Below are positions 1 to 4,421 of a stretch of DNA of 6,595 nt, one piece after another. A program made the position numbers and the translations under genes. Below the pieces are notes generated by a model, which was given only the letters and a program-made list of their open reading frames with translations, had not been told where the DNA came from and did not search any database. The stretch is from the NCBI GenBank assembly GCA_017848155.1, contig JAGAKC010000234.1, positions 1 to 6,595 on the forward strand, in the 5' to 3' direction. The DNA is from Oscillospiraceae bacterium. GTDB lineage: Bacteria > Bacillota > Clostridia > Oscillospirales > Ruminococcaceae. The first letter of the stretch is position 1. Every line of letters begins with the position of its first letter.

Positions 1-29
1 AGTTTCTCAACAAGTATATGGGTGTTTAA
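1..29 (+). CDS. Possible 3' tail of an upstream gene
   Basis: One reading frame ending in TAA at 27-29 would encode a final FLNKYMGV. The stop abuts the ATG at 30 with no gap, which fits an operon in which the first HAD gene is translated by coupling to an upstream gene. The HAD start also lacks a clear Shine-Dalgarno sequence of its own, which is consistent with coupling. Only eight residues are visible and other frames are open here too, so this is a weak call with no functional assignment. Confidence 0.3.
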
Positions 30-776
30 ATGCGACTTCCTGAGATGATACTGTTCGACTACGGTCATACCCTTGCGTATGAGCCGCAGTTCGATCTTAT
101 TAAGGGTTACGAGGCGCTCATGCCGCATATCGTGAAGAATCCCGACAAAGTCACAGCGCAGACGCTGAAGCTTATGGGGGATGAGATATTTGCAAGACAG
201 AGAGATGTGATGAGGACAGGCTATGAACCGCATGGCCATCAGGGCAACCGTGCCGTTTTCGATTATTTCGGCATTGAGCTTGACGTCGATATGGCAGAGG
301 CTGAGCGTATAATATGGGACAACACCGCTGTCGGTGAAGAGATGCCCCACACCACTGAAATGCTTGCATATCTGAAGGAGCTTGGAATACGCACGGGCGT
401 CATCAGCAATATCGGCTGGTCGGGAAAAGCGCTGACGGACAGGCTCAACAGACTCTTCCCCGAAAATGAGTTTGAATTTATACTCGCTTCAAGCGAATAC
501 GGTATAAGAAAGCCTGACAGGATGCTGTTTGATATTGCGCTGCGAAAAGCGGGGCTTACAGCTGATAAATGCTGGTTCTGCGGTGACAATATCGCAGCAG
601 ATATACGTGGTGCGTATGCAGCAGGGATATACCCTGTCCTGTACCTTGACAAAACGGTGGAATATCCTTTCGGCGAAAGAAACGTCGGGGTCACGGCTGA
701 CTGCGATCATCTTTACATAGAGGACTGGCGTGAGATGACCGATGCACTGTCGCAGATAGCGCTTATCGTGGAGTAA
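30..776 (+). CDS. HAD-superfamily hydrolase (first of a tandem pair)
   Basis: This is a 248-residue soluble protein of the haloacid dehalogenase superfamily, probably a phosphatase on a small phosphorylated metabolite; the substrate cannot be read from sequence. Motif I is FDYGHTL, with the nucleophile Asp10. Motif II is ISN, with Ser126. Motif III is Lys161 in RKPD. Motif IV is GDNIAAD, with Asp186 and Asp191. Residues about 16-110 between motifs I and II are the helical cap expected of subfamily I. The odd point is Gly12 at the D+2 position, where most HAD phosphatases carry the Asp general acid/base. The ATG at 30 directly follows a possible upstream stop and has no obvious ribosome binding site. 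An in-frame ATG at 45 would remove only five residues before the core strand. The gene is followed 6 bases later by a second HAD gene, so the two are surely co-transcribed. The family is certain; a phosphatase rather than another HAD activity is inference. Confidence 0.9.
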   Translation: MRLPEMILFDYGHTLAYEPQFDLIKGYEALMPHIVKNPDKVTAQTLKLMGDEIFARQRDVMRTGYEPHGHQGNRAVFDYFGIELDVDMAEAERIIWDNTAVGEEMPHTTEMLAYLKELGIRTGVISNIGWSGKALTDRLNRLFPENEFEFILASSEYGIRKPDRMLFDIALRKAGLTADKCWFCGDNIAADIRGAYAAGIYPVLYLDKTVEYPFGERNVGVTADCDHLYIEDWREMTDALSQIALIVE

Positions 777-782
777 CGCTGT

Positions 783-1412
783 ATGGAAAATGTAAAATGG
801 CTGTTTTTCGATATGGGCGGTACGCTTATCGACGAAACTGCCGCATGGGATGACAGGATACGTCGTACCTGTGAAAGACATTCCGTTTCCGAGTATGATT
901 TCCGTACCGTAATGGCGGAGGCAGCACGCTCAAACATGATGGAGTACTTCTCGGCACTTACGCATTTCGGTATCCATGAGCGTGAGAAATGGAACAGTGC
1001 ACCTGAAATTCCGTATCCCGAAGCAAAAGAGGTGCTTGAGGCGCTGAAACAGCGTGGGTATCGGCTTGGTATCATTGCAAATCAGGCGCTGGATGCAAGG
1101 GACAGGCTGCGGAGATTTGGGCTGTACGACCTTTTTGAGGTGATAGTTATCTCCCAGGAGCAGGGCGTTTCAAAGCCGCAGCATGCGATATTTCTTGACG
1201 CACTGTACAAGGCAGGCGCAAAGGCTGATGAATGTGCGATGATAGGCGATAAGCTGACGAATGACATTGCACCTGCGAAAGCTCTTGGCTTAAAGACGGT
1301 CTGGATAAGGCAGGAGTGGGGCGGTATGCAGAGCATCTCCTCTGAGGAGCTGCGCCCTGACGCTGTTATCGATTCGCTGACGGAGCTGCTTCGATATTTC
1401 GGGGAGGCATAA
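783..1412 (+). CDS. HAD-superfamily hydrolase (second of a tandem pair)
   Basis: This is a 209-residue cytoplasmic HAD protein. Motif I is FDMGGTL, with nucleophile Asp10 and Gly12 in place of the usual D+2 Asp. Motif II reads GIIANQ, so the normal Ser/Thr is Ala99. Motif III is Lys131 in SKPQ. Motif IV is GDKLTND, with Asp156 and Asp161. The nucleophile, Lys and Mg-binding Asps are kept, so the fold and phosphate/Mg site are probably intact. Two positions that normally assist catalysis differ, which may mean a different reaction or slow turnover. The cap (about 16-75) is shorter than in the preceding HAD protein. A GGAG at 770-773, overlapping the end of the previous gene, sits 9 bases before the ATG. 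The stop is 2 bases from the next start. The two HAD proteins share motif layout but have diverged too far to call a recent duplication by eye. Confidence 0.9.
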   Translation: MENVKWLFFDMGGTLIDETAAWDDRIRRTCERHSVSEYDFRTVMAEAARSNMMEYFSALTHFGIHEREKWNSAPEIPYPEAKEVLEALKQRGYRLGIIANQALDARDRLRRFGLYDLFEVIVISQEQGVSKPQHAIFLDALYKAGAKADECAMIGDKLTNDIAPAKALGLKTVWIRQEWGGMQSISSEELRPDAVIDSLTELLRYFGEA

Positions 1413-1414
1413 TA

Positions 1415-1783
1415 ATGAAAGACAATATCCCGTTTTCTGCGGGAGAGATAGTCGGACTATGCGGCGGTGGCATACTGTTGGGAGCTTTTTCGGCTTTTTG
1501 TATATGGCTGCTGACGAAATCATTTTTCAGTGAGATACTTATAGCGCTTTTCTCGTCGGTGATACTGTTTTTGGCGCTCGGCTTTGTAGCGATGTTTCCT
1601 AAGCTGCTTAACCGCAGTGAAACGGCGGAGGAAGAGCAGCGAGATTGCCGTACCATCCGCAGAGGCTGCATCACGGGAATGCTGATAGTGCTGTGCGGAA
1701 TATTTTTCGCAATGCTGACAGCTACGGGATATGTGGGTCTGTTCTTTTATAGCATCAGCCGTGCTGTCAAGGAACTGTTTTGA
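1415..1783 (+). CDS. Small three-helix membrane protein, unknown function
   Basis: This encodes a 122-residue integral membrane protein that I do not recognise. Hydrophobic segments lie at about residues 12-34, 38-60 and 85-112. A charged loop of about 61-84 (RSETAEEEQRD, then RTIRRGCI) joins the second and third. By the positive-inside rule, the Arg-rich part of this loop is probably cytoplasmic. GGGGAGG at 1401-1407 gives a strong ribosome binding site 7 bases before the ATG. The gene begins 2 bases after the second HAD stop and is followed 12 bases later by another small membrane protein of the same layout. The two share an (I/L)R(R/K)GCI motif at the start of the third helix and are probably paralogues. 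No catalytic or transporter motif is visible. Being in a HAD operon suggests co-expression, not necessarily a shared pathway. Confidence 0.8.
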   Translation: MKDNIPFSAGEIVGLCGGGILLGAFSAFCIWLLTKSFFSEILIALFSSVILFLALGFVAMFPKLLNRSETAEEEQRDCRTIRRGCITGMLIVLCGIFFAMLTATGYVGLFFYSISRAVKELF

Positions 1784-1795
1784 AAGGAAGATATT

Positions 1796-2125
1796 ATGGG
1801 TATTCCTGACAAGATCGTTTTTACAAAGGGTGAAAAGATCGCAGAGATCATCTGTGCCGTGACCTTTGCGGCAATGATCGTGACGTACATAGTACTGATG
1901 GCGGTAGGGTATCTTTCGGGCGAATCCATACTTATGATGGTAAGCAGCGGGATACTTTATTCGATATGCACCGTCTGCTCTGTATGGCCGCAGGGCACCA
2001 ACCTTGTAAGCAGACCTGAATATTATAGTGATAAAGGCTTCCACAGGCTTAGAAAAGGCTGTATTGCGGCGGCTTTTATCTTCCTTATCGTTGTTTTTGC
2101 AATAACTGTTATCGGGAAGGTCTGA
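1796..2125 (+). CDS. Small three-helix membrane protein, likely paralogue of its neighbour
   Basis: This encodes a 109-residue membrane protein with hydrophobic segments at about residues 15-38, 44-62 and 88-107. A polar loop of about 63-87 contains SRPEYYSDKGFHRLRKGCI. The topology, size, loop position and the RKGCI entry into the third helix match the preceding gene (RRGCI there), suggesting a tandem duplication followed by strong divergence. AGGAAG at 1785-1790, overlapping the end of the upstream gene, lies 5 bases before the ATG. The gene is the last of the apparent operon: its stop codon sits inside a small hairpin and the lysA promoter begins 9 bases later. No enzymatic motif is visible and I cannot assign a function. 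Possible roles such as a membrane stress or immunity-type protein would be guesses. Confidence 0.8.
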   Translation: MGIPDKIVFTKGEKIAEIICAVTFAAMIVTYIVLMAVGYLSGESILMMVSSGILYSICTVCSVWPQGTNLVSRPEYYSDKGFHRLRKGCIAAAFIFLIVVFAITVIGKV

Positions 2126-2132
2126 AAGACCT
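2118..2132 (+). terminator. Weak hairpin at the end of the HAD/membrane-protein operon
   Basis: AGGTCT at 2118-2123 and AGACCT at 2127-2132 form a perfect 6-base-pair stem with a GAA loop, and it contains the stop codon of the last membrane-protein gene. It is followed by CTTGACA, not a T-run, so it is a poor intrinsic terminator. Read-through into lysA is likely. It could equally be a transcript 3'-end stabiliser or chance. Confidence 0.3.
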
Positions 2133-2133
2133 C

Positions 2134-2162
2134 TTGACAAACATGTATTGTTGTGATAATAT
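2134..2162 (+). promoter_or_regulatory. Sigma-A-type promoter of the lysA-like gene
   Basis: A consensus TTGACA at 2134-2139 is followed after 17 bases by TAATAT at 2157-2162, preceded by an extended -10 TG at 2154-2155. Overlapping alternatives GATAAT (2155-2160) and TATAAA (2160-2165) have poorer spacing. Transcription would begin near 2169, giving a leader of about 40 bases. The perfect -35 and good spacing predict strong, largely constitutive expression. Confidence 0.75.
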
Positions 2163-2168
2163 AAAACC

Positions 2169-2186
2169 AGTTAGAAAAGACTAACT
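2169..2186 (+). promoter_or_regulatory. Dyad at the predicted lysA transcript start
   Basis: AGTTAG (2169-2174) and CTAACT (2181-2186) are perfect inverted arms around AAAAGA. The dyad begins almost exactly at the predicted transcription start. It could be a 5' hairpin protecting the mRNA or an operator for a repressor acting just downstream of the promoter. The ribosome binding site AAAGGA (2193-2198, 9 bases before the ATG) is outside it. The leader is too short for a lysine riboswitch. Confidence 0.45.
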
Positions 2187-2207
2187 CAAAAGAAAGGACG
2201 AAACAAT

Positions 2208-3473
2208 ATGAAAACTCCATTTGTAACAAAGGAACAGGTAGAGGAGATAGTAAAGACATATCCCACTCCGTTCCACATCTATGACGAAAAGGCTATCAGA
2301 GAGAATGCCCGTGCGCTTAAGGCGGCATTTTCCTGGAACAAGGGCTTCCGTGAGTACTTTGCTGTTAAGGCTACTCCCAATCCCTATATCCTCAAGGTGC
2401 TTCAGGAGGAGGGCTGCGGCTTTGACTGCTCCAGCTACACGGAGCTTATGATGAGCGATCAGGTCGGCGGCAAGCAGCATGACATCATGTTCAGCTCCAA
2501 CGCTACTCCTGACGAGGATTTCATACTTGCACACAAGCTTGGTGCGATCATCAATCTGGATGATTTTACTCATATCGACGTACTTGACAAGCTGACAGGT
2601 ATTCCCGAGACCATCTGCTGCCGCTACAATCCCGGCGGTGAGTTCAAGACCGACGGAAGTCCCAATGTAATGGACACTCCCCGTGACGCAAAGTATGGCT
2701 TCACTCACGAGCAGATAATCGAGGGCTACCGTATCCTTAAGGAGAAGGGTGCGAAGAAGTTCGGTATGCATGCTTTCCTTGCTTCCAATACACTGACGAA
2801 CGACTACTATCCCACACTGGCAAGGATCATGTTCAGAGCTGCTGTTGAGATCAAGGAAAAGTCAGGTGTACAGCTGAGCTTTATAAACCTTTCAGGCGGC
2901 GTGGGTATTCCCTACAAGCCCGATCAGCCTGCAAATGATATTGCTGTTATCGGTGCAAAGGTAAAGGAAGCATACGAGGAGATACTTGTTCCCGCAGGTA
3001 TGGGCGATGTGGCTATCTTTACGGAGCTTGGACGCTTCATGCTCGCTCCCTACGGTCATCTTATCGCAAAGGCTATCCGTGAAAAGCATATCCACAAGGA
3101 GTATATCGGTCTTGACGCTTGTGCGGCTAACCTCATGCGTCCTGCTATTTACGGAAGCTATCACCATATCACCGTACTCGGCAAGGAAAATGCAGAGTGC
3201 GATCATATGTATGATGTAACAGGCGGTCTGTGTGAAAACTGCGACAAGTTTGCTATCGACAGGATGCTTCCAAAGATCGATATCGGCGACTATGTAGCTA
3301 TCCACGACACAGGTGCTCACGGCTTCTCCATGGGATACAACTACAACGGCAAGCTGAGAAGTGCGGAGCTGCTGCTGAGAGAGGATGGCAGTGTCAAGCT
3401 CATCCGTCGTGCGGAAACTCCTGAGGATTATTTCAGGACCTTTGATTTCGCAGAGGGCAAGTTCGAACTGTAA
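2208..3473 (+). CDS. lysA: Diaminopimelate decarboxylase-like enzyme
   Basis: This is a 421-residue pyridoxal-phosphate enzyme of fold type III (alanine racemase-like barrel plus beta domain), expected to convert meso-diaminopimelate to L-lysine and CO2 in the cytoplasm. Lys54 in FAVKATPNP is the cofactor lysine. His188 lies in GMHAFLASN. SGGVGIPY at 229-236 is the glycine loop. ELGR at 273-276 corresponds to the EPGR phosphate-binding motif. CENCD at 342-346 holds the conserved Cys-Glu pair, and the C-terminal MGYNYNGKLR (375-384) contains the substrate-site Tyr. The length is normal for the family. The usual HIGS run after the active-site His is replaced by FLAS, and the Pro of EPGR by Leu, so this is a divergent branch. 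Related enzymes act on ornithine, arginine or carboxynorspermidine, so the exact substrate is inferred. AAAGGA precedes the ATG by 9 bases. The gene has its own promoter and is not flanked by other lysine genes here. Confidence 0.85.
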   Translation: MKTPFVTKEQVEEIVKTYPTPFHIYDEKAIRENARALKAAFSWNKGFREYFAVKATPNPYILKVLQEEGCGFDCSSYTELMMSDQVGGKQHDIMFSSNATPDEDFILAHKLGAIINLDDFTHIDVLDKLTGIPETICCRYNPGGEFKTDGSPNVMDTPRDAKYGFTHEQIIEGYRILKEKGAKKFGMHAFLASNTLTNDYYPTLARIMFRAAVEIKEKSGVQLSFINLSGGVGIPYKPDQPANDIAVIGAKVKEAYEEILVPAGMGDVAIFTELGRFMLAPYGHLIAKAIREKHIHKEYIGLDACAANLMRPAIYGSYHHITVLGKENAECDHMYDVTGGLCENCDKFAIDRMLPKIDIGDYVAIHDTGAHGFSMGYNYNGKLRSAELLLREDGSVKLIRRAETPEDYFRTFDFAEGKFEL

Positions 3474-3487
3474 TTTATATAAATTAC
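3470..3487. repeat. 18-base perfect palindrome over the lysA stop codon
   Basis: GTAATTTATATAAATTAC reads the same on both strands and includes the TAA stop at 3471-3473. It is directly followed by the GC-rich hairpin at 3488-3508 with no gap. In RNA the AT-rich palindrome would form only a weak hairpin. It could instead be a protein-binding site. Confidence 0.6.
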
Positions 3488-3516
3488 GGCGGGATATCTT
3501 ATCCCGCCATATCTTT
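3488..3516 (+). terminator. GC-rich hairpin after lysA, terminator-like
   Basis: GGCGGGATA (3488-3496) and TATCCCGCC (3500-3508) form a perfect 9-base-pair stem with a TCT loop. The following ATATCTTT is only partly T-rich, so termination may be incomplete. It lies just 8 bases before the AGGAGG of the next gene and no clear promoter separates them, so partial read-through from lysA may supply the downstream pair. Confidence 0.6.
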
Positions 3517-3520
3517 AGGA

Positions 3521-3610
3521 GGCGTACTATGAGCCGAAGCTATAAGAGATTTGCTGTATGCAAGGACAGAAATAAAAACAGCAAGACGGTATCGAACCGT
3601 ATAGTACGCC
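3521..3610 (+). promoter_or_regulatory. Inverted repeat that could mask the start of the small basic gene
   Basis: GGCGTACTAT at 3521-3530 covers the last two bases of the AGGAGG ribosome binding site, the spacer and the first two bases of the ATG. Its exact reverse complement, ATAGTACGCC, lies in the coding sequence at 3601-3610. Pairing would close a 70-base loop and hide the initiation region. The complementarity is seen directly; a regulatory role is inference. Confidence 0.35.
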
Positions 3611-3849
3611 GTAAGGGATCGATCGTGTCAGGAAAATCTAATGCGTACCGTAAGTTGTATTGCAGTTATAATATATGTGACTATCGCTTTGTGGAAACGA
3701 AAAAACAAGTGATATCCGAATATGAGCAGGATATGAAGGCAACTGCAAATGGTCAGCAAAAGGGCGTGGTGTCGTATAAATGGAAGAAGAAAATGACTTC
3801 TCTTGATGATCGTATTAATTTCTGGGCTAAGTATTACTACCGTAAGTGA
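3529..3849 (+). CDS. Small, very basic protein of unknown function
   Basis: This encodes a 106-residue protein starting MSRSYKRFAVCKDR, rich in Lys, Arg and Tyr. The first 45 residues are strongly positive, a CSYNICDYRF segment lies at 45-54, and the end (FWAKYYYRK) is aromatic and basic. There is no signal peptide or membrane segment, so it is probably cytoplasmic. The charge suggests nucleic-acid or ribosome binding, but no known fold is evident. From memory, small proteins beginning MSRSYKK and carrying a DICDYR-like segment are annotated as hypothetical in Firmicutes and some phages. The reading frame stays open upstream to 3385 inside lysA. The ATG at 3529 is chosen because a full AGGAGG (3517-3522) precedes it by 6 bases and the upstream part is only lysA read out of frame. 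The Nudix gene follows 8 bases later, so the two are probably co-expressed. Confidence 0.75.
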   Translation: MSRSYKRFAVCKDRNKNSKTVSNRIVRRKGSIVSGKSNAYRKLYCSYNICDYRFVETKKQVISEYEQDMKATANGQQKGVVSYKWKKKMTSLDDRINFWAKYYYRK

Positions 3850-3857
3850 GGTGCAGA

Positions 3858-4355
3858 ATGGATATCCTGTTTACTATTGATATGAATGACTTTGACAAAA
3901 GCTGGCCGCACTCAAAACGTCCATCTGTAAGAGCAGTGATCTTCAAGGGTGGAAAGCTTGCCATGGTATACAGCGTGAGAGATGATTACTACAAATTTCC
4001 CGGCGGAGGAGCAGACGATGGCGAGGAGCATCAGGCTACCCTTATCCGTGAGGTGCGTGAGGAGGTAGGTCTGTCTGTCATTCCGTCCACCATAAAGGAA
4101 TACGGTGAAGCTGTAATATTAAGAAAAAGTGACATATTTGAGCAGACCGTGTTCGAGCAGGAGAATTTCTATTATTTCTGCGATACAGATGACAGTATAT
4201 CTGCGCAGCAGCTTGACGAATATGAGGCAGAGTCAGGCTTTACACTGAGATATGTGTCTTTGGATGAAGCGATACGAGTAAACAGTCAGCATCCCGATGT
4301 GGATTTCCTTATACGGGAAACGAGGGTGCTGAAGATGCTGGCAGAACGGGTATGA
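3858..4355 (+). CDS. Nudix hydrolase
   Basis: This encodes a 165-residue cytoplasmic protein with a perfect Nudix box, the Mg-binding helix that cleaves nucleoside diphosphates linked to another moiety. Gly50 starts the box, then Glu56, Arg64-Glu65, Glu68-Glu69 and Gly71-Leu72, exactly matching the family spacing. The preceding strand KFPGGGAD (46-53) is also typical. It most resembles the generic clostridial Nudix proteins of the MutT/ADP-ribose type; the substrate cannot be told. A GTG at 3846 overlapping the previous stop as GTGA would add four residues, but it has no ribosome binding site. The ATG at 3858 is preceded by GAGGTG (3848-3853) at about 5 bases and is preferred. The gene forms a pair with the small basic protein upstream and is followed by a strong terminator. 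Confidence 0.9.
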   Translation: MDILFTIDMNDFDKSWPHSKRPSVRAVIFKGGKLAMVYSVRDDYYKFPGGGADDGEEHQATLIREVREEVGLSVIPSTIKEYGEAVILRKSDIFEQTVFEQENFYYFCDTDDSISAQQLDEYEAESGFTLRYVSLDEAIRVNSQHPDVDFLIRETRVLKMLAERV

Positions 4356-4363
4356 ACAGAATA

Positions 4364-4394
4364 ACGGGCGGAGAGTTGCTCCGCCCGTATTTTT
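4364..4394 (+). terminator. Intrinsic terminator after the Nudix gene
   Basis: ACGGGCGGAG (4364-4373) and CTCCGCCCGT (4379-4388) form a perfect 10-base-pair GC-rich stem with a 5-base loop, followed by ATTTTT. On the opposite strand the stem is followed by TATTCTG, so it may also partly stop the convergent secreted-protein gene, which ends at 4422 and has no better terminator of its own. Confidence 0.9.
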
Positions 4395-4421
4395 GATGTA
4401 GTCTTAGTATCAGAGGTGTTT

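Noticed and set aside
1520..2140. A 206-residue minus-strand open frame opposite the two membrane-protein genes
   Set aside because: Its composition is rich in His, Tyr, Arg and Lys with no domain pattern, as expected from the complement of membrane-protein codons. The plus-strand genes have good ribosome binding sites and operon spacing.
2126..2207. A lysine riboswitch before lysA
   Set aside because: The predicted leader is only about 40 bases, far shorter than the roughly 170 bases of an L-box, and only a single 6-base-pair dyad is visible.
2181..2771. A 196-residue minus-strand open frame opposite lysA, with AAGGAA just before its ATG
   Set aside because: It lies wholly antisense to a well-conserved enzyme with full motifs. 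Such frames are common opposite lysA codon usage, and the purine match is only three to four bases from the ATG and likely chance.
3385..3528. An N-terminal extension of the small basic protein into lysA
   Set aside because: The extended part is just lysA read in another frame. AGGAGG and the ATG at 3529 give a clear internal start.
3846..3857. GTG start at 3846 for the Nudix protein with a GTGA overlap
   Set aside because: No Shine-Dalgarno precedes it, while GAGGTG is well placed for the ATG at 3858. Only four residues are at stake.
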